DNA of 64,000 nucleotides from Bailinhaonella thermotolerans (GTDB lineage: Bacteria > Actinomycetota > Actinomycetes > Streptosporangiales > Streptosporangiaceae): the NCBI RefSeq assembly GCF_003594875.1, contig NZ_QZEY01000014.1:164300-228299 (forward strand). The letters run 5' to 3'. The notes beneath the pieces were generated by a model. It was not told where the DNA came from and searched no databases. It saw only the letters and a program-made list of their open reading frames with translations. Numbering within the stretch: the stretch's first letter is position 1; each line of letters begins with the position of its first letter. Shown piece after piece: positions 44,808-53,298 of the stretch. The translations under genes and the position numbers were made by a program.

Positions 44808-46610
44808 ATGTCGGAATCGCTCCTGGTGGGTCGCTACCGCCTGCTCGACGTCGTCGGCGCGGGCGGGATGGGCTCGGTGTGGCGTGCCCGGGACGAGCTG
44901 CTGGGGCGGCAGGTGGCGGTCAAGGAGGTACGGCTGCCGCCGGGCGCGGCGCTGTCCTCGGAGTCCGTCGAGCGGACCCTGCGCGAGGCGCGGTCGGCGG
45001 CGCGGCTGAACCACCCCGGGATCATCACGGTGCACGACGTGGTGGAGTCGAGCGGGCGGCCGTGGATCGTGATGGAGCTGGTGGACGGGCACGCCCTGGA
45101 GGCGGTGATCCCCCGCTCGGAGACGCAGGCGGCCAAGATCGTCCTGAAGGTGCTGGACGCGCTGGAGGCCGCGCACCGGGCCGGCGTGCTGCACCGCGAC
45201 ATCAAGCCCGCGAACATCCTGCTCAGCGATTCCCGCGTGGTGCTGACCGACTTCGGGATCGCGGTGGCCGAGGAGGATCCGAGTCTCACGGCCACCGGGC
45301 AGATGCTCGGCTCGCCCGCCTACATGTCGCCCGAACGGCTGCGCGGGCGCCCGGCCACCGCCGCCGCCGACCTGTGGTCGGTGGGCGCGACGTTGTACGC
45401 GGCGGTCGAGGGCGTCCCGCCGTTCCAGCGGGAGAGCCTGCCCGCGACGCTCGCGGCGATCGTCAACGCCGAGCCCCTCACGTTCTCGCGCGCGGCCGGC
45501 CTGCGCCCGGTCATCGGGGGGCTGCTGCATCCGGACCCGGCGCTCCGCCTCACGGCCGAGGCCGCCGCGGAGGAGCTGCGCCGCTTCGTGGCCGCCAACG
45601 ACGCGGCGGGGTCTCCGCATCTCCAGGCCGTGCCGCACCTGCCGGGCGCGCCCGTCCTGGCCGTCGTGGACGGCGTGCCGCACCTCGCGAGCGCCCGGCC
45701 CACCTCCGCCGCCGGGGCCGCGGCCGGGACGGATGCCCCCACCCCTCCCGATGGGACGGCCGCGGCGGGCGAAGAGCCCGCGGAGGCGGCTCCGGGAGCG
45801 CGAGCGCGCCCCGGGCGGGCCGTACGGGCCGCGCGCGCCGGTCGGGTGCCCGGGGGCCGGAGGCGGCGGCGCGACCCGGAACGGTCCCGGCGCGGCGTGG
45901 TGCTGGGCAGCGTGGCGACCGTCCTCGTGCTCGCGGCGGCCGGCCTGGCCGGGCTGACCCTGGGCGGCGACGAGGACCCCGGGGACGGCGCGAAGGCCGG
46001 GCCGTCCGCGACGGCCGCCCCGCCGGCGGGCGAGCGGCCGAGGGGGAGCGCGGCGGGGGCGGACGCCTCCCGCCTGCCCGGTTCGGGCGGCAAGACGGGC
46101 GGCGACCGGGGCGCGACGCGGAGCCTGCCGGAGCTCACGGCGTACCGGGACGACGACCGGGAGTTCACCCTCAAGGTGCCCAGGGAGTGGGGCAGCGTCG
46201 AGGTGCGGGACACGGACGGCGTCCACGTGTTCTTCGACGACGAGGGCGCCGAGGCGGGCGACTGGCGGCTGGAGGCGCAGTCCGGCGACCTGGAGCGCGC
46301 CGGGGGCACGGCCTTCTCCGAGCTGGAGCGGTGGCGGAAGGAGCACCTGCCCGCGCCCGGCGGCCGGCGGCCCGCGGAGGAGTCCCTGGTGGAGTCGGAC
46401 ATGCCGCCGGGCTGGACCCGGGCGGACTGGCACGCGACCTACACGCTCAAGGACGGCGGCCGCAGGTTCGTCTTCGCCCGCATGCTCGTCAGCGAGGCGA
46501 CGGAGCGGCGGATCGTCGTCGCCCTCACCGCGACGGGGGTCGGGCGCGAGCAGGAGAAGAGGTTCCAGGCCCTCGCCGACGCGGTGGGGGGCTCCTTCGG
46601 CTTCCTCTGA
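44808..46610 (+). CDS. transmembrane Ser/Thr protein kinase
   Basis: 600 aa. Hanks kinase at the N-terminus: GAGGMGSVW loop, VAVK Lys39, LHRDIKPANIL (Asp131), DFG 148-150, APE-like MSPERL. A Pro/Ala-rich linker (about 290-360) leads to one TM helix (about 366-386). The extracytoplasmic domain (about 430-600) begins with LPELTAYRDDDREFTLKVPR and is unlike PASTA. The substrate and the signal sensed are unknown. Confidence 0.88.
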   Translation: MSESLLVGRYRLLDVVGAGGMGSVWRARDELLGRQVAVKEVRLPPGAALSSESVERTLREARSAARLNHPGIITVHDVVESSGRPWIVMELVDGHALEAVIPRSETQAAKIVLKVLDALEAAHRAGVLHRDIKPANILLSDSRVVLTDFGIAVAEEDPSLTATGQMLGSPAYMSPERLRGRPATAAADLWSVGATLYAAVEGVPPFQRESLPATLAAIVNAEPLTFSRAAGLRPVIGGLLHPDPALRLTAEAAAEELRRFVAANDAAGSPHLQAVPHLPGAPVLAVVDGVPHLASARPTSAAGAAAGTDAPTPPDGTAAAGEEPAEAAPGARARPGRAVRAARAGRVPGGRRRRRDPERSRRGVVLGSVATVLVLAAAGLAGLTLGGDEDPGDGAKAGPSATAAPPAGERPRGSAAGADASRLPGSGGKTGGDRGATRSLPELTAYRDDDREFTLKVPREWGSVEVRDTDGVHVFFDDEGAEAGDWRLEAQSGDLERAGGTAFSELERWRKEHLPAPGGRRPAEESLVESDMPPGWTRADWHATYTLKDGGRRFVFARMLVSEATERRIVVALTATGVGREQEKRFQALADAVGGSFGFL

Positions 46611-46775
46611 TCGGCGTCCCGGCGGCCGGCGTCCCGGCGGCTCTGGCCGCTCAACGCGGCCATGGCGGCTCAACGCGGCCCTGGCTCAGCGTGGCTCTGG
46701 CGGCCCCGGTGGCCGGACGGCCGGGCGCGGGACCCGTGCGGGGCGGGGCCGGGGGCGGGGCGATCGCGCCGGGGG

Positions 46776-47522
46776 TCAGGCCAGGGCGGCGGCGATGTTC
46801 CTGGCCGTGCTCAGGAGCGGGCTGACCAGGCGGGGGAGCTCCCGGGACCGGTGGCTGGACAGGACCACGCCGACGGCGGCCACGGGGTGGCCCTCGACGA
46901 GGATCGGGGCCGCCGCCGAGCAGGAGCCGACGGTCATCTCCTCGTACGTGAGGGCGTAGCCCTGCGCGCGGATCGCCGCCAGCTCGCGGGACAGGCGGCC
47001 CGGCTCGGTGACGGTGTGGGGCGTGGGCCGCTCCAGGGTCCGGGACAGGTAGGAGGCGATGAACCAGTCCTGCTCGTACGCCAGCAGGGCGCGTCCCACC
47101 CCGGTCGGATGCATGGGGAGGCGGCCCCCGGGGCGGGAGACGATGGGGACGGCCCGGCGGCCGTACACCTTGTCCAGGTAGAGGACCTCCATGCCGTCGC
47201 GGACCGCGAGGTGGACGTTCTCGCCGGTGGCGGAGAAGAGTTCGAGCAGCCAGGGATGGGCGGCCCGCTGGAGCCTGCCCGGGGCGAGCTGGCCGAGCTC
47301 CCACAGGCGCGGCCCGACGCAGAAGGATCCGTCGGAGGTACGGCGCAGCGCCCGCCCGGCCTCCAGTTCCGCCACGAGACGGTGGGCGGTGCTCAGGGCC
47401 AGCCCGGAGCGCCGGGCGATCTCGGTCAGGGTGAGGCGGCGGTGGTCGCCGTCGAAGGCGCTGAGGATGGCGAGGACGCGGGACGTCACCGACCGCCCCG
47501 GTTCGCGCGAACCGCCGGACAT
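46776..47522 (-). CDS. IclR-family transcriptional regulator
   Basis: 248 aa from ATG 47522; CATAAT lies exactly 6 bases before it (leaderless). The N-terminal winged-helix has LTLTEIARRSGLALSTAHRL. The C-terminal effector domain has VYGRRAVPIVSRPGGRLPMHPTG in pieces, then GVGRALLAYE and YALTYEEMTVGSCSAAAPI. Divergent from pobA, so it is likely a PobR/PcaR-type aromatic-acid sensor. The window has no further catabolic genes. Confidence 0.87.
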   Translation of the reverse strand: MSGGSREPGRSVTSRVLAILSAFDGDHRRLTLTEIARRSGLALSTAHRLVAELEAGRALRRTSDGSFCVGPRLWELGQLAPGRLQRAAHPWLLELFSATGENVHLAVRDGMEVLYLDKVYGRRAVPIVSRPGGRLPMHPTGVGRALLAYEQDWFIASYLSRTLERPTPHTVTEPGRLSRELAAIRAQGYALTYEEMTVGSCSAAAPILVEGHPVAAVGVVLSSHRSRELPRLVSPLLSTARNIAAALA

Positions 47523-47541
47523 AGCGGGATTATGGGGGACT

Positions 47542-47558
47542 CTTCCGTCCAGTGGAAG
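47542..47558. promoter_or_regulatory. dyad in IclR/pobA divergent spacer
   Basis: CTTCC (47542-47546) and GGAAG (47554-47558) are perfect arms 7 bases apart. They overlap the likely -35 region of the IclR gene; probable IclR site. Confidence 0.45.
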
Positions 47559-47601
47559 CGGGCCCTCCGCCGCGCCCCGCCGTACGCGGAATGCTGGGGC
47601 C

Positions 47602-48771
47602 ATGCGAACTCAGGTCGGAATCATCGGCGCCGGGCCCGCGGGGCTCCTGCTGGCGCACCTGCTGCACCTGCGCGGCGTCTCCTCCGTGGTGCTGGAGCTG
47701 CGGAGCCGGGAGTACGTCGAGCGCCGCGTGCGCGCGGGCGTGCTGGAGCAGGGCACGGTGGACACGCTGGTCGAGGCGGGCGTGGCGGACCGGCTGCTGC
47801 GGGAGGGCCTGCGGCACCACGGCATCGAGCTGCGGTACGGCGGGGCCGGGCACCGCGTCGCCTTCGAGGACCTGGTGCCCGGCCGGGCGATCACGGTGTA
47901 CGGCCAGCAGGAGGTGGTCAAGGACCTGATCGCGGCGCGGCTGTCGTACGGCGGCGACATCCGGTTCGAGGTGGAGGACGTGGCGGTCCACGACATCGGC
48001 ACCGCCTCGCCGTACATCACCTTCGGGGACGAGCGGCTGGACTGCGACTTCCTGGCGGGCTGTGACGGGTTCCACGGGATCTCCAGGCGGGCCATACCCG
48101 AGGGGGTCCTGACGGAGTATGAGCGCGACTACCCGTTCGCGTGGCTGGGCATCCTGGCGCGGGTCAAGCCGTCCTCGGAGGAGCTGATCTACGCGCGCGA
48201 CGACCGGGGGTTCGCGCTGCACAGCATGCGGTCGCCGGAGATCAGCCGCTTCTACCTCCAGGTCGGCCCCGACGAGCGGCTGGAGGAGTGGCCGGACGAG
48301 CGCGTCTGGGCGGAGCTGAAGGCCCGGCTGGAGACCGTGCCGGGGTTCACGCTGGCCACCGGCGAGATCATCGAGCGCGGCGTCACCCCGATGCGGAGCT
48401 ACGTGGCCGAGCCCATGCAGTACGGCAGGCTGTACCTCGCCGGGGACGCCGCGCACATCGTGCCCCCGACCGGCGCGAAGGGGCTGAACCTGGCGGTCGC
48501 CGACGTGCGAGTCCTGACGGAGGCGCTGGCCCGCTTCTACGAGGACGGCACGACGGACCTCCTCGACGGCTACTCGGAGACGTGCCTGTCGCGGGTCTGG
48601 CGGGCCCAGCACTTCTCCTGGTGGATGACGACCCTCCTGCACACGTTCGACTCCGACGACGCCTACGGCCGCCGTCTCCAGCGCTCCCACCTCGACTACG
48701 TCACCTCCTCCCGCGCCGCCGCCACCACCCTCGCCGAGAACTACGTGGGCCTCCCCTTCGACAGGCCGTGA
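47602..48771 (+). CDS. pobA: 4-hydroxybenzoate 3-monooxygenase
   Basis: 389 aa. Flavoprotein aromatic hydroxylase, converting 4-hydroxybenzoate to protocatechuate with NAD(P)H and O2. Seen: GIIGAGPAGLLLAHLL, VRAGVLEQGTV (substrate-pocket Arg), FLAGCDGFHGISRRAIP (DG motif), LYLAGDAAHIVPPTGAKGLN (GD/FAD motif). Length typical for PobA. AATGCT lies 6 bases before the ATG. No pca ring-cleavage genes are nearby. Confidence 0.92.
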   Translation: MRTQVGIIGAGPAGLLLAHLLHLRGVSSVVLELRSREYVERRVRAGVLEQGTVDTLVEAGVADRLLREGLRHHGIELRYGGAGHRVAFEDLVPGRAITVYGQQEVVKDLIAARLSYGGDIRFEVEDVAVHDIGTASPYITFGDERLDCDFLAGCDGFHGISRRAIPEGVLTEYERDYPFAWLGILARVKPSSEELIYARDDRGFALHSMRSPEISRFYLQVGPDERLEEWPDERVWAELKARLETVPGFTLATGEIIERGVTPMRSYVAEPMQYGRLYLAGDAAHIVPPTGAKGLNLAVADVRVLTEALARFYEDGTTDLLDGYSETCLSRVWRAQHFSWWMTTLLHTFDSDDAYGRRLQRSHLDYVTSSRAAATTLAENYVGLPFDRP

Positions 48772-48787
48772 CCCTGCCCCCACCCAT

Positions 48788-48875
48788 CCCGTGATCGTGC
48801 GTTTCCGCCCGGCCCCTCCCCGGCCGGAGCCTGGCGTGGTGCCGGCGTGGCGGCGGAATCGCGAGATCACGGGCG
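48788..48875. repeat. dispersed long inverted repeat, copy 2
   Basis: CCCGTGATCgtgcGTTTCCG pairs with CGGAATCgcgaGATCACGGG across a GC-rich centre. It shares CGCGAGATCACGGGCGGG with copy 1 at 28308-28393. It lies between the convergent pobA and TetR genes. Confidence 0.65.
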
Positions 48876-48961
48876 GGAGGGGACGGGGCGCAGGGCACAG
48901 GGCGCGGGGCGGAGGCGGGAGGCCCCGGGGGTGGGGAGGCGTCCTTCGGAGGGGGCCGGGG

Positions 48962-49576
48962 TCAGGTGGGGGAGAGGGCCGGGAGGAGGGTGGCGACCAG
49001 GATTTCGGGAGCCTCGGCGGGAGTGAGGCGGCCGGCGTCGACCTCCAGGGCGGCGGCGTGGAGGGTGCTGTAGACGACGGTGATGAGCCAGTCGCGGGGG
49101 AGGTCGGCGCGGATGCCGCCCTCCTCGCGGCCCCGGTCGATGAGGCCGGCGACCAGGCGCATCGGCGCGTCGTGGTGGGCGCGCATGCGCTCGGCGCCGA
49201 GGACGCGGGCGGCGGCCGTGTGGAGGCGGCGGTACCGGTCGAGGACGGGCCACGCGCGGCGGATGACCTGGGCGAGGGCGTCGCGGGCCGGGAGGCCGCC
49301 CGGGGGCTCCGCCTCCGCGAGCACGGCGTTCGCGTCCTCGATCGCGCGGGTCATGACCGCGTCGAGCAGGTCCTCCTTGCCCGGGAAGTGGGTGTAGAGG
49401 GTGACCCGGCCGACCCCCGCCGCCCGCGCCAGCTCGCTCATGTTCACGTCGCCGCGCTCGCTCACGGCGTCCAGCGCGGCGTCCAGGATCGCCGCGATGC
49501 TCCGCTCGGCGTCCGCCCGCCGCCGCCGCTCGGCCGTACGGGCGGCGGAGCGGCGGGGGGCGCTGTCGTTGGCCAT
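48962..49576 (-). CDS. TetR-family regulator of DHA2 exporter
   Basis: 204 aa from ATG 49576. N-terminal [24 protein letters not shown] preceded by ILDAALDAVSERGD. The C-terminal helical domain binds the effector. It starts 21 bases after the exporter stop in the same direction. TATCGT 7 bases before the ATG may be an additional leaderless promoter. Expected to bind the 32-bp palindrome upstream of the exporter. Confidence 0.85.
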   Translation of the reverse strand: MANDSAPRRSAARTAERRRRADAERSIAAILDAALDAVSERGDVNMSELARAAGVGRVTLYTHFPGKEDLLDAVMTRAIEDANAVLAEAEPPGGLPARDALAQVIRRAWPVLDRYRRLHTAAARVLGAERMRAHHDAPMRLVAGLIDRGREEGGIRADLPRDWLITVVYSTLHAAALEVDAGRLTPAEAPEILVATLLPALSPT

Positions 49577-49597
49577 GGACAGAACGATATGGCCTGT

Positions 49598-51052
49598 TCA
49601 GTGGGCGAAGATCGGGCCGTCGTGCGCGGGCGGGCGGCCCTTGGGCAGCAGGACGGACGCGGCGAGCGTGACGGCGGCGGCGATCACGGCGGCGGCGAGG
49701 TAGGCGTCGCCGAACGCGGACGCCGGCGCGGCGGCGGTGGCGACGGCCGGGGCGGCGGCCGTGGACATGATCGCCACGCCCAGGCTCGCCCCCAGCTCGT
49801 GCCCGGTGTTGATCAGCCCGGAGGCCAGGCCCGCCTCCTCGTGCGACACGTGCGACATCGCCGTGGTGGTCGCGGTGACGAAGGCCGCCCCCAGCCCGAG
49901 CCCGGTGAGCGTGAACCCCGGCTCCACGTCGGCGAGCACGTCCGGTGCGGCGGGCAGCCGCGACAGCAGCCACAGCCCCGCCGCCGCCAGCAGGAACCCG
50001 GCGGCGGCGACCGGACGCGCGCCGGTCCGCGGGATCAGCCGCCCCGCGAGGTGCGCCCCGGCCACGGTGGCGACGGCGACGGGCAGGAACGCGAACCCGG
50101 TGCCGAGCGCGCTCAGCCCCGCCGTGTGCTGGAGGTACTGCGAGGTCAGGAAGAACGCCGACAACAGCAGCGCGGACGCGCCCAGCATGACCAGGTTCCC
50201 CGCGACCACCGGCCGTCGGGCGAGCAGCGCGAGCCGTACCAGCGGCTCCGCCGTACGCCGCTCCACCAGCACGAACACCCCGGCCACCGCGATCCCGGCG
50301 AGCAGCGGCACGGCGGCGGACGCCCAGCCGCCGTCACCCGCGCGGACGAGCCCGTAGATGACCAGCGCGGTGGCCCCGGTCACGAGGAGCGCCCCCGGCA
50401 GGTCGATGCCGCGCCGCCCGGGCCGCCCGGGCCGCGCGGCGTCGCGGCGCACGAACACCGGCACGAGGCCGGCCACCAGCGCCCCGACGGGCACGTTCAC
50501 GAAGAACGCCCACGACCAGCCGGGCCCGGAGGTGAGCACGCCGCCGAGGAGCACCCCGGCGGCCGCCCCGCCGCCGCCGATCGCCGCCCACACGCCGAGC
50601 GCGCGGTGCCGCTCCGCGCCGTGGAACGTCGTGGTCACGATGGACAGCGCCGCCGGGGAGAGCAGCGCCGCGCCCACGCCCTGTACGGCTCGCGCGGCGA
50701 TCAGGCCGGCGCCGGACCCGGCGACCCCGGCGGCGAGCGACGCGGCGGTGAACAGCACGAGCCCGGCGAGGAACACCCGCCGCCGCCCCAGCAGGTCGGC
50801 CAGCCGCCCGCCGAACATCAGCAGCCCCCCGAAGAGCAGCGTGTACGCGGTCACCACCCAGGTCACCGCCTCCCGCCCGAGCGCAAGATCCGCCCCGATG
50901 GCGGGCAACGCGATGTTCACCACGGTGACGTCCAGGATCACCATGAACTGCGCCAGGCACAGCAACCCCAGCACCCACCACCGCCCCGCCCCCACGGCCG
51001 CCGCTTCCCCGTGCGGGTGCTGGTGGTGCCCCCCGGAATGACCCGTCATCAT
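49598..51052 (-). CDS. DHA2-family MFS drug exporter (EmrB/QacA type)
   Basis: 484 aa from ATG 51052 (AGGAG 5 bases upstream). His-rich N-tail, then 14 TM helices. MFS DHA2 motifs: FMVILDVTVVNIALPAIGAD in TM1, FGGRLADLLGRRRVFLAG in loop 2-3, ARAVQGVGAALLSPAALSIV in TM4, and motif C-like GGVLTSGPGWSWAFFVNVPV. H+-coupled efflux of drugs or antiseptics is expected. Forms an operon with the TetR gene. Confidence 0.9.
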   Translation of the reverse strand: MMTGHSGGHHQHPHGEAAAVGAGRWWVLGLLCLAQFMVILDVTVVNIALPAIGADLALGREAVTWVVTAYTLLFGGLLMFGGRLADLLGRRRVFLAGLVLFTAASLAAGVAGSGAGLIAARAVQGVGAALLSPAALSIVTTTFHGAERHRALGVWAAIGGGGAAAGVLLGGVLTSGPGWSWAFFVNVPVGALVAGLVPVFVRRDAARPGRPGRRGIDLPGALLVTGATALVIYGLVRAGDGGWASAAVPLLAGIAVAGVFVLVERRTAEPLVRLALLARRPVVAGNLVMLGASALLLSAFFLTSQYLQHTAGLSALGTGFAFLPVAVATVAGAHLAGRLIPRTGARPVAAAGFLLAAAGLWLLSRLPAAPDVLADVEPGFTLTGLGLGAAFVTATTTAMSHVSHEEAGLASGLINTGHELGASLGVAIMSTAAAPAVATAAAPASAFGDAYLAAAVIAAAVTLAASVLLPKGRPPAHDGPIFAH

Positions 51053-51059
51053 CCCCACT

Positions 51060-51091
51060 CCTTAACTCGAACACTGATGTTCGCGTTAAGG
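51060..51091. promoter_or_regulatory. 32-bp palindromic TetR operator
   Basis: CCTTAACtCGAACA - ctga - TGTTCGcGTTAAGG: 16-base half-sites with a single mismatched pair, starting 8 bases before the exporter start codon and including its AGGAG. An unusually complete operator. Confidence 0.7.
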
Positions 51092-51241
51092 TAACACAGG
51101 AATCCGAACAGGTATGTACGGCTTGAGCGAACGCCACCGCACGCCAGCCCGGCGCGGCTCACCGCCCTGTGGGGTTTAGGGGGGTGGGTGGGGGATAGCA
51201 GCGGGGGCAGACGCGGGAGGAGGCGCTGGGTGGGGGGTTGG

Positions 51242-51577
51242 GTGAGCGTGCCGGCGGTGGGGCTGGGGGTGGGCGCGGTGGTCGCGGGGGTGTACGCCTT
51301 GGGCGCGTTGCTCGCCCCTCGCGGCCTTGGCGGGGGTGGGGCCTTCCTCTCGGGGGAGCGGGCCCGGGAGCACGCCCTGTCGCGGTTTCACGTGCGGTGG
51401 TACGTCGCGACGCTGGTCTTCCTCGCCTTCGACATGGAGATGGTGTTCATGTACCCGTGGGTGCTCGTCGTCGCGGAGATGGGCGTGGCCGCGGTGGTCG
51501 AGATGTTCGTCTTCCTCGCGCTGCTCATGGTCGGGGTCGTGTACGCCTGGCGGGAGGGGGCGTTCGAGTGGGCCTGA
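51242..51577 (+). CDS. nuoA: NADH-quinone oxidoreductase subunit A (NuoA)
   Basis: 111 aa from GTG 51242; a longer start at 51188 would add Arg/Gly-rich residues unlike NuoA. Three TM helices. The conserved NuoA core reads SRFHVRWYVATLVFLAFDME and MVFMYPWVLVV. The canonical Y-x-C-G loop motif is replaced by FLSGE. First gene of the overlapping operon; its last codons overlap the next start by 10 bases. Confidence 0.88.
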   Translation: MSVPAVGLGVGAVVAGVYALGALLAPRGLGGGGAFLSGERAREHALSRFHVRWYVATLVFLAFDMEMVFMYPWVLVVAEMGVAAVVEMFVFLALLMVGVVYAWREGAFEWA

Positions 51578-53298
51578 CGCGGTTCCTCCTCCGCCAGGGC
51601 GCGCGGCGGCCCCACGTGCTGCTCGTGACGGCCCCCGGAGGGACTCGCGCGCGCGTCCTCGCCGAGGCCGAGCTGGCCCGCCGCCGCTGGCCCGCCGCCC
51701 TGTCGCCCGCCGCCGCGAGCGTCCTCCTCACCTGTGGCGACCCCGCCCCGGACCTGGCCGACGCCCTCTCTCGCGTCTGGAACCAGCTCCCCGGCCCCCG
51801 CGCCCGCGCCGCCCTCCCCGCCACCGCCACCGCCGACGACATCACCGCCGCCCTCGACGCCGCCGCCACCCACCTGACCCACCCCGGCGCCGACGCCCGC
51901 TCCGGCGGCGCCGCCCCTGACGGCCCCGGCCTTCCCCGCGACGAACGCCCCCAGCACCACCACGGCCGCCCGGCCTCGGACGAGGCCGAAGGGCATCACC
52001 CGCACTCCTGGCCCGGCGGCCACCCCCGCCAGGACGCCCCGCAGGGCCAGCACACAAGCCCCGCCAACGCCGCCGCCGCTCACGACGGCCATGCCGGTCA
52101 CGACCATCCTCGTCGCCACAGTCGCACCGATCACGAGGGCCCCACCCGCCACGGCGATCACCGAGACCATGGCGATCACGAAGACGATGGAGACCCTGAA
52201 GGCCGCGACGGCCACAGCGACCATGCGGGCCGCCGTGACCACCCGGGCGACGAAGCCCACGAGACCCACGATGCCCACGGAGGCCACGAGGAGCACGAAG
52301 GCCACGGGGGCCACGGGGGCCACGGGGGCCACGGGGGCCACGGGGGCCACGGGGGCCACGGAGGCCACGGAGGCCACGGAGGCCACGGAGGCCACGGAGG
52401 CCACGGCGGGCATGAGGGGCATGAGGGGCATGAGGGGCATGAGGGGCATATGGCGGGGATGGCGCCGGGGGGTCTGCCCATGGCGGGGCGGGCGGGGGAC
52501 CGGGATGGGCTGAGGCTGGACGTGCTGCACGTGCCGCTCGGGCCGGTGCTGGCGGACTGGCCGGCGGGGCTGGTCGTCGAGCTCGTGCTGCAGGGGGACG
52601 TCGTCCAGGAGGCGGCGGTACGGCCGGAGGCCACGGCCACCGCCGCGGCCACGGCCGGAACCGGAGCCGGAACCGGCGACGGCGGGGACCGCACGGGGTC
52701 GTACTGGGACGAGCCCTGGCTGCGGGCGCGGTCGGGGGAGGCCGTGACCGTCGGGGAGGGGGAGCGGCGGCGGGCCGCGGCGCATCTGGACTCGGTGGGG
52801 CGGCTGCTCGCGGTGGCCGGGTGGGAGCGGGAGGCGTCGCGGGCGCGCCGGATGCGGGACTCGCTGCTCGGCGGCGGCGGCGGAGGCGGGAGCGGGGGCG
52901 GCGGGGGCGGCGGCGCGGGGTCGCGCCGGGAGTTCGCGGCGTTCGCGCGCCGGGTGCGGCGGTCCGCGGTGCTCCGCTGGATGCTCCGCGGGGTGGGCGT
53001 CGTCGAGGCCGCGGACGTGGCGTCGTACGGGATCACCGGGCCCGCGGGGACGCCGGGGGACGCGCTGGCCCGGCTGGGGACATGGCTGGACGGGATCGGC
53101 CGCGCGCTGGGGCGGCTGGCGGACGAGAGGCCGCTGACGGGCGAGGACGGCCCCCGGGGGCCGGTGGGGGAGGCGCCGAGCGCGGCGCTGCTGGCCGCGC
53201 TGCCCGCGCTGCTGACCGGGGCCGAGCTGGCGGCGGCGCGGCTGATCGTGGCGAGCCTGGACCCGGACCTGGAGCAACTGGCGGCGGCGCGTGTCTAG
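51568..53298 (+). CDS. His-rich fusion with faint NuoB- and NuoD-like segments
   Basis: 576 aa from GTG 51568 (GGGAGG upstream). Residues 1-85 (HVLLVTAPGGT, LTCGDPAPDLADALSRVWNQ, LPGPRAR) recall the NuoB region around MAPALRRVYDQMPEPRW but have only one Cys, so no Fe-S site. Residues about 110-290 are His/Asp/Gly-rich and end in a long HGG/HEG run. From about 310, DVLHVPLGPVLADWPAGLVV followed by LQGDVVQEA recalls the NuoD start (GPQHP..HGVLRL..LDGE). Then come helical parts and a Gly-rich linker (about 430-450). No NuoC/D quinone-site His is evident. It may be a metal-binding scaffold replacing the peripheral arm. It sits between nuoA and nuoH with overlaps on both sides. Confidence 0.75.
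   Translation: MGLTRFLLRQGARRPHVLLVTAPGGTRARVLAEAELARRRWPAALSPAAASVLLTCGDPAPDLADALSRVWNQLPGPRARAALPATATADDITAALDAAATHLTHPGADARSGGAAPDGPGLPRDERPQHHHGRPASDEAEGHHPHSWPGGHPRQDAPQGQHTSPANAAAAHDGHAGHDHPRRHSRTDHEGPTRHGDHRDHGDHEDDGDPEGRDGHSDHAGRRDHPGDEAHETHDAHGGHEEHEGHGGHGGHGGHGGHGGHGGHGGHGGHGGHGGHGGHGGHEGHEGHEGHEGHMAGMAPGGLPMAGRAGDRDGLRLDVLHVPLGPVLADWPAGLVVELVLQGDVVQEAAVRPEATATAAATAGTGAGTGDGGDRTGSYWDEPWLRARSGEAVTVGEGERRRAAAHLDSVGRLLAVAGWEREASRARRMRDSLLGGGGGGGSGGGGGGGAGSRREFAAFARRVRRSAVLRWMLRGVGVVEAADVASYGITGPAGTPGDALARLGTWLDGIGRALGRLADERPLTGEDGPRGPVGEAPSAALLAALPALLTGAELAAARLIVASLDPDLEQLAAARV
52286..52450 (+). repeat. 9-bp tandem repeat coding for His-Gly
   Basis: GGGGCCACG, then GGAGGCCAC, then GGGGCATGA units run head to tail inside the fusion gene. 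They read as HGG, HGG/HEG and HEG codons, about a dozen HGG and four to five HEG. Runs of identical 9-mers make length change by slippage likely, always in frame. Confidence 0.9.

Noticed and set aside
43962..46673. Minus-strand frame of about 900 codons running through the second kinase
   Set aside because: Only its last 206 codons (from 44582) are a real gene; the rest is shadow of the kinase.
52286..52450. CRISPR-like array in the nuo operon
   Set aside because: Repeats are contiguous 9-mers without spacers and read as His-Gly codons.
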